From positions 10,011,240 through 10,075,239 of the forward strand of contig NC_043990.1 in the NCBI RefSeq assembly GCF_902150065.1: a DNA stretch of 64,000 nt, read 5' to 3'. Source of the DNA: Myripristis murdjan. Its lineage: Eukaryota > Chordata > Actinopteri > Holocentriformes > Holocentridae. The notes below the pieces were generated by a model. It saw only the letters and a list, made by a program, of their open reading frames with translations. It did no database searches and was not told the DNA's origin. Below are positions 10,312-20,279 of the stretch, in pieces; the stretch's first letter is position 1; every line of letters starts with the position of its first letter. A program made the position numbers and the translations under genes.

Positions 10312-12782
10312 GCAGTGGAGAGACGGAGGAGAGACAAGATTAACAACTGGATCGTCACGCTGTCAAAAATCATACCTGACTGCAACATCGACAGCAGTAA
10401 AACTGGAGCGGTGCGTGTAACACACAGCTCAAACACCGACACGTTTCCCTCTGATGCTCAGAGGAATCCTCCCTGCACCGTTTCCCTGTATTTAGTCTCC
10501 AAATTGAATGTGAGAACGGTCTGATTAACAGGAACGCTGAACATTTTGATGAGACTGAGCTCTGCCTTTCCAAAGAGACTTGAGTTCACTTTGCTGTATG
10601 ACAATTTAAAGGACCATTCCAGTGATTTTTTTGAATGTTTTATTACAGTTTAGCCTCAACTTACAGTGCAACGAGCAATTCTGCAAAGCCTGACTGAAGA
10701 TTTCACAAAATACAAAGAAAATCCCCTGATTTCCAAATTTGAATTTTTGATTAAATCTCCCACCTTTTATAAATTATAATTCTGCTTCTGTGGCTAATAA
10801 AGTCGTCAGCATTCACAAAACACAGGCCTGATAATTTGATGATAAAGCAAATGTTTCTCCAGGGACTGTTTTCCCTGGCGGAGGGAGCGTTTCACTCAGC
10901 ACTAGTTTTTAAATCATCAAAACACAACAGTGCTGCTGCTTGTAGGAAAATTAATGTGGATGACTCTATTACGGTGAGGGAATACTGGTGTGAAGAAAGT
11001 GTGAAGTCTCAGAGGGTTCATTTTCATATCATAGAGAAATGAAACCAGCGGCTGGATAAAAGACGGGAAGAATGATACCACAGTTCTAAAACACGACTGC
11101 TTGCTTTGAGAAAAGATTAGCAGAAACATGAAGTATTTTAATTTTGTAGATATTGCGTTAAACATGCAAAACAACTGGTTCAGTCCTTTTTAAATCTGTC
11201 TCCTCCATCTTGTTTTAATGCACACTGTGACTGTATTTTTGTGCCAAATGCATCGTGGCTTATTCACAATGGCAAAAAGTTGCACTGAAACGTGTGACTG
11301 CAGCCTGTGATCACCTCCACCAGTCAGGAAGTGGATCAGGGCCGTGCCTTTCAGTCGAGTCAGCTGTAGCTCAAAATGTGCCTTGCAACCTAAAATTCAC
11401 TTAAAAGGTTTATTTGAAAATAAGTGGAAGGGGACTTGATCACAAGCAAAATCATGTGATGCTTTTTTTTTAAACCCGTTTGGTAATCCAGTGTCACGTT
11501 GTGTCGTTGCTCAGAGTAAAGGAGGCATCCTGTCCAAAGCGTGCGACTACATCCGGGAGCTGCGTCAGAGCAACCAGCGACTGCAGGAGAGTTACAAAGA
11601 GGTGGAGCGAGTCCAGATGGACAACGAGCTGCTGAGACAACAGGTGCACCTCCCGTCCTCCTCTTTCACTCCCACCTCTCAGTGTTCAGCCGTTTTATTT
11701 GTTCATTTTGGGTTAAGGGAGCTCGCCATGTTAGACGAGCCAGCCAGGAGGTTGCAGGTCTAGTTTCCCCAGATTAAGAGACGCAGGTTTGAGCAGGAGA
11801 TGTGGAGACGTAACGCCCACATCAGCTTCTGTCAAGGCCTTTGAGCTGAGAGGAGAAAAGGAAAATCCACCCATGTTGCTGTTTTAATGGTGTATTTTTC
11901 CTGTTGCGAGCATAGGCATACATGGAAATAAAATCAGAATCTGTTGGGATCAGACCATTTGGAAGCAGGGCAGCAACAAAAAGATATCACTGGAGGCTGG
12001 ATCAACCACCTGATCCCATATTAGCTAACTTGTCCAATCAGACAAATCAATCATTTGACAGAGGCCTGGTGTGAGAGCAGCACTCACTGTGATGTCGAGA
12101 GTGAGCGAGGAAGAAGATGCTTACAGTTTTTGAAAGGAAAAGCTACGCTGCAAAGATAACTTCAAGTGCAGTGAGGTTTATGGAGACTGTGTCCGCTAAG
12201 AAAGTAAAAGTTAGTCATGTACACTGCAAAAACGCAATGTTTCATTGGCAAAATTTGCCAGTGGAAAAAGTGAAAATTCACTTGAAATAAGTGGCAATTA
12301 GCTAGAAACAAGAAACAAATTTTGCCAATGAAACAAGCAAATTTTCACTTGAAACGAGAGACAATTGTCTAAAAACAAGTTACTTCTGAGGTGATCATGT
12401 CTTATTTTAAGTGTAATGAGATATTTTGACTAGAAATAAGACATTTTTGACTTGAAATAAGACAAATAATTTTGGTAAGATTTTGAGTTTTTGCAGTGTA
12501 ATAGTCCAAGAGTATCTGAGGGAGTTTTTTTTGTTTGTTTTTTTTAAGCACCCAGCTAAACTCAGTAAATGGCTCTAAACTGTGAAACTTTGATTTTATT
12601 ATTCCTAAATGTTACAGGGAGGAAAATAAAAGCACGTGTTATCTTCTAATCTGTTTTTCCTTAATTTCTTCTTTCTTTTTTTTTTTTCCTAGATCGAGGA
12701 GCTGAAGAACGACAACGCACTGCTTCGAGCGCAGCTACAGCAGCACGGCGTGGAGGTGAACGGGGATGCGACACCACAGTGA
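1430..12782 (+). CDS. usf2: Upstream stimulatory factor 2 (bHLH-leucine zipper), ten coding exons
   Basis: This nuclear transcription factor binds CACGTG E-boxes as a USF1/USF2 dimer. Coding exons by eye are 1430-1467, 2248-2291, 2577-2695, 6512-6631, 7433-7595, 7952-8039, 9984-10042, 10316-10410, 11515-11643 and 12693-12782. All phases close to 314 aa (human USF2, about 346). The N-terminus MDMLEQSLDS matches the USF2 start. Exon 3 carries TAV.IASVQQAAF.DHN and exon 4 carries AGAVSVVSTAAFAG, both diagnostic of USF2 rather than USF1. Exon 6 encodes the USF-specific stretch GQFYVMMSP with TIAPRTH. The basic region (ERRRAQHNEVERRRRDKIN, with the E-box-contacting H, E and R) spans exons 7-8 at roughly residues 200-220. 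Helix-loop-helix and leucine zipper occupy exons 8-10, ending NALLRAQLQQHG. Microsatellites abut the acceptors of exons 3 and 8. Identification is very secure; the 5' UTR structure is unknown. Confidence 0.95.
2517..2569. repeat. (TG)n microsatellite abutting usf2 exon 3 acceptor
   Basis: About 26 uninterrupted TG units run directly into the TTTTGCAG acceptor of exon 3 (exon starts at 2577). The repeat therefore occupies the place of the polypyrimidine tract. Confidence 0.95.
3574..3835. repeat. Imperfect GTA/GTT trinucleotide-rich tract in usf2 intron 3
   Basis: About 260 bases are dominated by degenerate GTA, GTT and GCA triplets. Long low-complexity open frames on both strands here arise from the repeat and are not genes. 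Confidence 0.85.
6383..6407. repeat. (TG)n microsatellite in usf2 intron 3
   Basis: Roughly twelve TG units sit about 100 bases upstream of usf2 exon 4. Confidence 0.85.
8854..9301. mobile_element. TA-flanked MITE with CACTCAGTGGCCAC terminal inverted repeats
   Basis: The left end reads CACTCAGTGGCCACTT and the right end GTGGCCACTGAGGG, each bordered by TA. This ~446-base non-autonomous DNA transposon lies in usf2 intron 6. The ends match a teleost repeat family I recognise by its CAGTGGCCACT termini. A TA target duplication points to a Tc1/mariner-type transposase. It has no coding capacity. Confidence 0.75.
10250..10311. repeat. (CTTT)n microsatellite forming the usf2 exon 8 polypyrimidine tract
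   Basis: About fifteen CTTT units, with one CTTC interruption, run straight into TGCAG at the exon 8 acceptor (exon starts at 10316). Being all-pyrimidine, the repeat can serve as the polypyrimidine tract itself. Confidence 0.9.
12222..12498. mobile_element. Palindromic MITE with CACTGCAAAAA ends (copy 1)
   Basis: The element starts CACTGCAAAAACGC and ends GAGTTTTTGCAGTG. It is flanked on both sides by TA (12220-12221 and 12499-12500). The interior consists of AAATAAGAC and TTTCACTTG motifs repeated in both orientations, so the whole element can fold. A second, longer copy lies at 31596-32061. It lies in usf2 intron 9 and has no coding capacity. Confidence 0.75.
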
Positions 12783-12916
12783 TGACAGACTGATGGGACT
12801 CGGCACACGTCACGTCACGAGCACGTCGCAGACTCCCACCTGCCTGAACAAAACCAGGAAAGAAAACTGAAAGGAAAAAAAACACAAGAGGAGCCACTTG
12901 GCATCTGAAATTGGAC

Positions 12917-12961
12917 AAACACACACACACACACACATAAACACACACACACACACACACA
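12917..12961. repeat. Interrupted (CA)n in usf2 3' UTR
   Basis: Two CA runs are separated by a TAAA interruption, about 135 bases after the stop codon. They give spurious long frames of Cys-Val repeats on the minus strand. Confidence 0.9.
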
Positions 12962-13010
12962 GCTCAAGAAGAGACGAACATTGAAGGACTGAAAACTGAC
13001 GAGGCCTAAT

Positions 13011-13036
13011 CCTCCTCCTCCTCCTCCTCCTCCTCC
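13011..13036. repeat. (CTC)n trinucleotide run in usf2 3' UTR
   Basis: Nearly nine CTC triplets occur in tandem. The minus-strand polyarginine/polyglycine frames across it are artefacts of the repeat. Confidence 0.9.
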
Positions 13037-13558
13037 AAGCTGAATGCTGAAGCTCATAACTCTGTAGCTGACTGAAACTGTCACCTCCACTCAAAGGAAA
13101 ACCTCGTCACGCCGCCACGCTCGCACCCCAGCTTTCTTTCTACGTCGAAATCATGAACCCACTATGGAAAAAAAATTCACTCTTAGCAAGCATCACAACA
13201 GAATTCACCTTTTTACTCGACTGCAGTTTTTCCTTTCACTCTCTTTTGACATTTGCTGTGTTTGAAAACTACTAAGTGTGACATGAATGGAAAAACTCCC
13301 TTTTTTTTGTTTTGTACTTTAATTTATTAGTGAACATGTATACAGGAAGAAAAGACAGACAGATGCGGTAAAGATCATAATACAAAACCATAAAGCTGAT
13401 TTTTTTTTTCTTCCCACTTCCTTCCCTCCTAATAGACGATGAACAAACAACAAGCAAATCAGGTACTTTGATCCATCGTCATCACTGTTACTAAGGTTAG
13501 TTTTACTGTCAGTGGACCATGTATGTGTGTGTGTATATAGTTAGCTGTTCAGTTTCGG

Positions 13559-13997
13559 GCAAAATACCCTTCTTACAGCTCACCCAGGCTGAGACAAGAT
13601 GTTTGATACCATTTTCACCTCTGTACGTCCACTCGTTCAGTTCCTATGGGTAGCATTTCATGTTAGCTTAGCATAAAGACTTGAAGTCTATAGGAGTCGT
13701 TAGCCTGGCTCCGTCAAAGTGAAAAAAATAAACCTTACAGCAAATCCAATGCTGTCTTATTTACACAGTTTATCATGTGGATTTGAAATATACATCTTGG
13801 AATTTTAAAAGGAAGTTTTTTTGTTTTTTTTTTTCACTTTGATGGAGCCAGGCTAACGACTCCCATAGACTTCAAGTCTTTATGCTAAGCTAACATGAAA
13901 TGCTACCCATAGGAACCAAACTACTGGATGTACAGAGGTGAGAGTGGTATCAAACATCTTATCTCAGTCTGTGTAAGTCACAAAAAGGGTATTTTGC
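13559..13997. mobile_element. Long inverted-repeat transposon remnant in usf2 3' UTR
   Basis: Two arms at about 13643-13727 and 13828-13913 are near-perfect reverse complements (left arm includes TTAGCTTAGCATAAAGACTT). Weaker complementarity extends outward to GCAAAATACCC on the left and its partner GGGTATTTTGC on the right. It resembles a teleost MITE-like repeat with the core TTAGCATAAAGACT and AGCCTGGCT. Terminal duplications could not be identified, so the superfamily is left open. Confidence 0.75.
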
Positions 13998-14747
13998 ACA
14001 AAACATGGGAGTATTCCTTAAGTTTTTGGTCTACTGACTCTCGATATTGACAGTCTGAGCGCCGGGCAGAGCACATAACTCTCAATAAACATGGTCCAAT
14101 GTCAGTATATTCAGTTAAGGTAATACTTCTCTGGCAATCAAAGTGTAAAGAACTTTGATAGGACAGGCAGTGAGTTTTTATTTTTAGTGCAAGGCCTTAA
14201 TAGAAGCCTGTTGGGAGACGTTAGGTGTTAAATGTAGCTCAGGTAATTGGGATAGTGCACTGGCAGCGGTTCCCAAACTCAACCGAGTCTCCGGGTGCCA
14301 CGTCTGGAGACAAATAAGAATATCAGCGTTTATATCAGGCATTAAATCTGGGTTTGTTTTATCTGCTTATTTTCAAAGGTCACTGATGTTAATGCACTGA
14401 TGTGGAGCGTCGGCCTCTTTGTGGCTCAGCAGTCCAGCTGCATTTTAGTGGAGACCTGAGGTAGCGTTGTAGATGATGATGATGTTGACGACAACGACGA
14501 CGACAATGATGATGATGATATTCACAGTTTTATCTTTTTTTTTTTTTTTATTTAATTTTATTTTTAAAGTTTGGGAACCCTTGCTGCTTATGATGTAAAG
14601 ACTGAAGATTGCAAACCGACCCTGATCCGGAGAGCGCTGAGGGACATTTGGACGCGAGTGATGATAGTTGTAACTAACCAGCTTTTGTCTACACTGAAAG
14701 CAACCACAGCATGGAACTCTAACCACTGGCATGACTAATTCTGATAC

Positions 14748-14753
14748 AATAAA
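14748..14753 (+). terminator. Polyadenylation signal AATAAA, probable usf2 3' end
   Basis: This canonical AATAAA lies 1.97 kb downstream of the usf2 stop, and the next gene downstream is on the opposite strand. Cleavage would fall around 14765-14785. Confidence 0.5.
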
Positions 14754-14814
14754 ACAGCAATGTTTATACCCCGGTGTCGGTCGTTATTTCAAGAGGACAA
14801 CAGAAGATCATGGC

Positions 14815-16300
14815 TGCGTCTCTACCTGCTATTAAAATGTGTCCTTGGTGATCCGATTACAAGCGGACAGCTCTCAGTCCGTCCGCCCACACCTGGCCTT
14901 AAAATGCGTCTCCATGTGCGTCTCGCCTGCTCATTTGTGATTGGATCTCATGCATCATTTCCATTTGCAGGCTGTATTTTTTTTTTTTTTTTTTTTTAAG
15001 GAGAGAAAGAGATGTATTGTCATGCACGGTAAAACATGGTAACACCGTACAATGAAATTCTGACTTTTCTAGTCCTCCTTCACAAAATTAATAAATAAGG
15101 TAAAAATGAAATGTTATTTACCAGGAATTTCACAAAAGGAGGCATCCTTGCTCACTCCAGCCTCATTTTAATGAGCTTAAGACAAAGTATTTCTATCACA
15201 TCTAGGGTTAGAAAGAATGTGTGTAATCATGCCGGGGCATGATTCAATTTTAAATGGAGGAAAAACCCTTCATGTTGTCGATACACATCCCACCCTGCAG
15301 GTAGTGTTTTCTTCATTAACCAGCTGCTTTATAGTCAGCCTGCACTTCAGTTAGCATTTGATCAGCTGACAGTGCAGCTGCACTGGGCAGAGTCACCTAA
15401 GATATTTTTTTTGTTGGAAAAGTGGCGTTCTGGCGGGTGTCGGGGGTGTTGGGCGGGACAAGACAGAGGACGTCAGGTGAGTGGGCGGTCCTTCAATCCG
15501 TCCTGGGACACGTCTGTTTACACTTCAAATGTGATGCAGACAAAAGCGTCCCAGACCACTTCTGGATCTCTAGACGCATTGAGGACACATCGGTGCTGTT
15601 TACACCTGAACTTAGGCTGCATTTACATTGCAAGTCTTGATGCCCAGATCGGATTTGCTGCCTGAATCTGATTTTTTTTTACTGTGCGGTTACACGTATT
15701 TTATCAAGTGACCCATATCTGATTCACGTGATTACACTTGCCTACAACATCTGAAACATCGCGCATGCCTTGGAACACGGCTTTATTTCTGTAGGTCCCT
15801 TTTATTTTCTCCTGAATTTTCTCCTCTCCCCAAAGACTGAGAAGACATCTGACCTCTTCAGCTGACCACTGTGCCGAATTTTCCTCCTCATCTCTCATCT
15901 TTCTCTGCAGGTTAGCCTCCATGTTCAGTCTGTCGTTTACCACGTGTTCACTATTTATGCGACAAAATAAGCTAATTGTTCGCAGATTTGATGACGTTAG
16001 AGACACAACGTGTAAGAAAATCCGATCAGCCTGTTTACACGGCGGTCGCATTGGCACATATCTGATTTATTTCCATATATGAATGAGGCCTGTATCCGAT
16101 CTGAAAATATCCGAATGCATGCGTCTTTTTCCTGATTACACTGTCAGCGAGCATATCCGATCTGTGCCACATAAGAGCAAAAAATCGGAATTGGGTCACA
16201 TTACATTGACAGTGTAAATGTAGTGTTAGAGGTGTCAGCTGGTGATCGGAGTGTGCAGGACGGATGTTAATACCAGGTGGAAACAGGGTCTGTGGTTTTG
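14815..16300. mobile_element. Old degenerate DNA-transposon-like repeat, split by a Harbinger insertion
   Basis: The left part has ACCTGCTATTAAAATG followed by GTGATCCGATTACAAG. The right part has, in reverse complement, CCACCTGGTATTAACATC followed by CACTCCGATCACC. These form a weak inverted repeat around the PIF/Harbinger element at 15615-16225. The motifs resemble a fish MITE family with ACACCTGGTATTAA ends. The boundaries are approximate and the two halves could instead be independent insertions. Confidence 0.35.
15615..16225. mobile_element. PIF/Harbinger-type element with TTA target duplication and a Myb/SANT remnant
   Basis: TTA occurs directly outside both ends (15612-15614 and 16226-16228), the hallmark duplication of PIF/Harbinger elements. 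The ends form an imperfect inverted repeat built around GCATTTACA and ATCGGATTT / TCCGATTT. On the minus strand, about 15780-15900 encodes a short stretch with WSAEEVRCLLSLWGEEKIQ and YRNKAVFQGM. This looks like the Myb/SANT-like DNA-binding domain of the second Harbinger protein. It is therefore an internally deleted copy keeping part of the Myb-like gene, with no transposase DDE region seen. Confidence 0.7.
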
Positions 16301-17981
16301 AATGCTCTATTAAGAGTAGATCAGTGGTGATAACGATAATGGACTGCAGTTTTATCCCGGGTTCCCTGCAGGTCATGGAAATTCTGGAAAGTCATGGAGC
16401 TTTGAAAAGTGTAGTCCAGGCATTGAAAATCAGATAAATAAATTTCATAAATTCTTGGGACAAGTCACCGAATATCATGAAACTTTCGGCAAGGTAGTTC
16501 CAACAGTTTAGCCACAGGAAGTCAGGGGATTTTACCACTGATTCAGTGCTCTATAAATCAATTAATCAATCAATCAAACAATCAATTTGACCTTGAGATA
16601 AGGATGGGAAGCCTGTTGACAGGGCAGTTTAAATGTGTGATACAGAGCTAAAAAAAAAAAAAGCACAAAGAGTTAGCAAATCTTCCCTGGATGAGTTAAA
16701 GTACAGCTGCGTGTTTATTCCACAGACAAAATGAGAAGACAAGGAGCACTGCATTCACTCCTTCATGTAGAAGAACAGACAGTTTGTCAAAAAAAAGTGC
16801 AAAAAGATTCAATCAAAATTATCACATCCCTGAAGCAAAGGAGATTTACTAAAACACATTAAAACTTAAACCCTCAATTTTGTGCAGTGCACCTTTAAAG
16901 GCCCTGGTAAATCGGGTTTTCAGTGCACTTTGTCTCACTGTGAAAATAATGACGCCTTTATTTCATATAAAAGTAGCAGATTAAATGCATTACATCAGTA
17001 GACTATGGACTGGTTTTTTTTGTTTGTTTTTTTTTTAAATAATTTTTGTGATAAGATCAAACACCTTGGACCTGCTAGTTTTAAGTGGATATTAATGCAT
17101 ATTTAGAAAGACTTCCCGTGCATGGATGCATTCACCAATTTGTATCTTATTATCTGCCGATGGTGGCTGACATGTGCCTCTTGCACTTTTGATCTTTCAC
17201 CTCGGCAGCTTCACCTGCCGAGTGGAAGCTGAGGCCTCGTCCTGAGATGAGTCATATGGAGCGCTCTGTTGACTTTTACTAAGCAATCACTTCGGCCGCT
17301 TGAATTCATTACACCTTTTATAAATTGTGGCCACAAACTGTAAACTAATAACAAATGAACCGAATGCACTAATAAACCAACATACACCACCATATACACC
17401 GGCAGGACACTATAAAGCCATGTTATCTGTGTTTATTCGTGCACTCCGGCTGCATAGGAGCGCTGCTTCATCTGCGTGGACGGCAGCGAGGACGGCGAGC
17501 TCATTACTGACAGGAAATGGCCGGAGGACAGCTATCAGTCACCGGGCAGGCGGCTGCGCTTCATCACAGCGTTGTGTAATCTGTTTGCACTTCCGGCTGT
17601 CCATGCTTATAACACTGAACTGGGCTCGGCAGCGGGCAATCTCTCACACCTGCCTGTGTAGTCTCAGCAGCCCGGGGCGCTAATTGTATTATCCCATGAC
17701 GCCATAAAACACCCATCTTCGATTCATCAGAGTCACAAGCAGGGAGGTCAGTGTAGGGTGAAGCCACCCAAACTGAGTTTACTCTCTGTTTTATTTTTGC
17801 ACTGCAGTTTGTCAGCCTCTTTGGCCTGATTTAATGAACTTACATTCAGAAGCTGTCGTTCCAAAGCATTTATATTCATGGTAGGAAAACAACGGAAGCT
17901 GAATGGAGTAGAGCGATCACTGCAGTTCAAATTATGTGAGGAAAACATTATTTTAACCCTCCCATCCACCCCTTTTGACAT

Positions 17982-17996
17982 CTATCTATCTATCTA

Positions 17997-18042
<46 letters not shown>
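17982..18042. repeat. Compound (TCTA)n-(TG)n microsatellite
   Basis: Five to six TCTA units are followed by about 17 TG units in the usf2/ffar2-like intergenic region. Confidence 0.9.
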
Positions 18043-18044
<2 letters not shown>

Positions 18045-19274
18045 AGTTAACAAATGGATTTTACACACTGTAACACAGCAGTGAGTGCAAGGAAAACTTT
18101 AAAATTCATAAACAGTGAATTCACAATTTCTGGAGAGCAAACCTTTGAATTCACTATTTAAAACATGTTTTACTGACATCCTTATATTTGCAGTTATAGT
18201 GTGTTAAAGAACATTTGTTAACTGTTTATACACTATTTATAAATTGTCATCTGAAAGTCAAAAGTGATGTATCTAAAAGGGAGCCGATGGTGTCATAAAA
18301 AGGAAGAAAAGGTCTTTGGATGACTCGTAACTTTGATAATAATTGCTAATATACTGTCACACTGTAATGTCACGTCGTTTTTGCCAAATGGTTCATGTCT
18401 CATTTTGCAAAGGCTTTCTTCCTGTAGTTATTTTCAGATCGCTGGTTGCTCATCTGACGATCATTATTTACCCAACATTTAATTTTATGTATCATTACAC
18501 CTCTGGCTTCTTACTCAGCAGTTCATTTTAATTGGATTTGAGCAGCCTGTGTGTTACATAATGTGTGTTTTGGCTGGATTTGCCTCTGCTGTATGTCACA
18601 CTGTCACTTGCAGCAAAAGCATATCCTACATACTGAATATTTTCTATTTTTAATCCCAGGGTTGCTGACAGTGATGATGGATGGGAAGAATGAAGCATGA
18701 AAACCTGTAAATATTCTCTTTTTAAACTGTACATCTGAGGACATTTTAAAGGATGTAATGTAAATGTATACCACATTTACAGCAGTCAACATGAACTTAA
18801 AAGTTAGTGTTTTGAGGGCTCTGATAATATCTATAATGCCTTGATAGCTAAGGAAAAAAAAAATCAAGATAATTCACGGATGGGTGGGACATTTTTTGCA
18901 GCTCAAAGAAGACAACATCAGCAGATAATTATTGCATTAACCTGCACTGACCTCGGAAATGTAGGCACTCATCTTGGATTTTCAGTGTTAAGGCAATTGA
19001 AACAGTTAAGACTTAAAGGGGAAACTTGCAATCTGACATGTTAATCACATTTCTGTGGCAATGAAAACCTCAATAATTAACGATCAAGTTACTGCCATTA
19101 TGCAGGACAGGAAAGCAATTTGTCTGCCAGCACATCTCGAATTTCCCCAGCGAGCTTCAATTAGAATTAAATAATCCGTTCTAATCATCGCCGTCTACCT
19201 CGACTTTCATTGTGTCCATTTTCTGCAAATGAAATACACAAAACACACACGAATGGATCATTTCTTCAGAGCGT

Positions 19275-20279
19275 TTAGAGCGGAGCACCTTCCCTGTACT
19301 TGTCGGCGTCGGGGTGTCCCAGGTGAGAGCAGCAGCGAGCCCCTCCACACCTCAGGATGTGCAGCTTTGCCACGACGCTCTTGCAGCAGGTGTTCAGCAT
19401 GCTCCTCACCGCCGCAGAGGAGAAGTAGAAGATGAACGGATCCAGACAGGCGTTGAAGGTGCTGGAGAGGAGCGCCACGTTCCTCCATTTCTCGCTCTCC
19501 TTTCGCACAAACCCGACCACGTGGGAGGCGTTGTACGGGCCGAAGCAGACGGCGAACACCAGCAGGGTGCCGAGGGCCAGGCCGATGGCGCGCAGCCTCC
19601 GGCGTCTGCTAATGTTGGGGAGCCGGGACAGGATGAGGATGAAGTTGACGTAACAGAAGCAGCAGATGAGGAAGGGGATGCAGAAGAGGACCAGGAAGAG
19701 CTCCAGACGCACCGGCAGCAGGATTTTGAGGTCGTCCTCAGTGAAATCCAGGTAGCAGGTCGCTGGGGCGAGAAGAGACGTGCCAGTGGAGTTGATGCCC
19801 TCCTCGGTGTCGCCTGCGCTATTAAACCACTGGGAGAAGGGCACGATGTAGACGATGCTGAGGTTCAGAGAGGTCACCACCCAGAAGAGGATGCTCGCCA
19901 GCACGGCGTAACGCGGCCGGCGGCACAGCGAGTACCTGAGCGGGAAGGCCACGCCCAGGTAGCGCTCCACGCTCACGGCGGTCAGCAGCAGCGTGCTGTT
20001 GTAGATGGTGCAGTAGAAGAGGAAGCCGGTGAAGGGGCACAGGACGTAGGGCAGCTTCCAGATCATGTCGTCCGCGGCCTCCTTCATCTTGAACGGCAGG
20101 AAAGCCAGGAAGATGAGGTCTGAGATGGTGAGGTTGAGGAGGAGGATGTCGATCGGAGCCGCCTTGCGCCTCACCTTGCGGCAGAAGGTGCAAAATGCCA
20201 GGATGTTGGCGGGGACCCCCATGAGGAAGGTGAGGATGTAGACGGAGAGCAGCAGGTGACTGTTTGGCATGTCGGCCAT
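19275..20279 (-). CDS. ffar2: Free fatty acid receptor 2-like GPCR (short-chain fatty acid receptor), single exon
   Basis: This is a 334-residue class A GPCR, the length expected for the FFAR family. Seven hydrophobic segments fit TM1 (about 9-31) to TM7 (about 266-288). Family marks are GVPANILA in TM1, ERYLGVAFP at 105-113 after TM3, LPVRLEL in TM5, FGPYNASHVVGF in TM6 and NACLDPFIFYFSS in TM7. C81 and C175 can form the TM3-ECL2 disulfide. Carboxylate-binding basic residues R191 (5.39), H253 (6.55) and R266 (7.35) are present, but the histidine at 4.56 of human FFAR2 appears to be N139. ECL2 is long with an N-S-T glycosylation sequon. The ERY and TM sequence fit FFAR2/FFAR3, not FFAR1; teleosts carry several ffar2-like copies, so exact orthology is open. 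Met4 could be the true start. A CAG acceptor about 25 bases upstream of the ATG suggests an intron in the 5' UTR. Confidence 0.88.
   Translation of the reverse strand: MADMPNSHLLLSVYILTFLMGVPANILAFCTFCRKVRRKAAPIDILLLNLTISDLIFLAFLPFKMKEAADDMIWKLPYVLCPFTGFLFYCTIYNSTLLLTAVSVERYLGVAFPLRYSLCRRPRYAVLASILFWVVTSLNLSIVYIVPFSQWFNSAGDTEEGINSTGTSLLAPATCYLDFTEDDLKILLPVRLELFLVLFCIPFLICCFCYVNFILILSRLPNISRRRRLRAIGLALGTLLVFAVCFGPYNASHVVGFVRKESEKWRNVALLSSTFNACLDPFIFYFSSAAVRSMLNTCCKSVVAKLHILRCGGARCCSHLGHPDADKYREGAPL

Larger units (their letters stand above)
12783..14770 (+). other. usf2 3' UTR (probable)
   Basis: The ~2 kb after the stop codon carries no other gene and ends near the first good polyadenylation signal, AATAAA at 14748-14753. 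It contains a CA repeat (12917-12961), a CTC repeat (13011-13036), a long inverted-repeat element (13559-13997) and a GAT/GAC-rich patch (about 14474-14520). The extent is inferred from the polyA signal only. Confidence 0.55.
14771..19274. other. Intergenic region between usf2 and the ffar2-like gene
   Basis: No gene is supported. It holds degraded transposon sequence (14815-16300, including the PIF/Harbinger element), a further repeat-like patch (about 16360-16500), a GC-rich block of unknown nature (about 17440-17690), a TCTA plus TG microsatellite (17982-18042), and an AT-rich homeodomain-site-like stretch (about 19070-19240) just past the receptor's 3' end. I looked for hepcidin-like cysteine-rich exons, because HAMP neighbours USF2 in mammals, and saw none. 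Confidence 0.6.

Noticed and set aside
1430-12782. Assignment to usf1 instead of usf2
   Set aside because: SVQQAAF.DHN, AGAVSVVSTAAFAG and the MDML start are USF2 features; USF1 differs at each.
14771-19274. Hepcidin gene expected beside usf2 from mammalian synteny
   Set aside because: No cysteine-rich C-terminal exon was found on either strand.
19314-20123. 269-codon plus-strand open frame opposite the ffar2-like gene
   Set aside because: It is an antisense shadow of a GC-rich receptor gene; composition is charged and low-complexity with no domain.
19275-20279. Assignment to ffar3
   Set aside because: ERYLGVAFP and overall wording are closer to FFAR2, but FFAR3 cannot be fully excluded; fish expansions are usually called ffar2-like.
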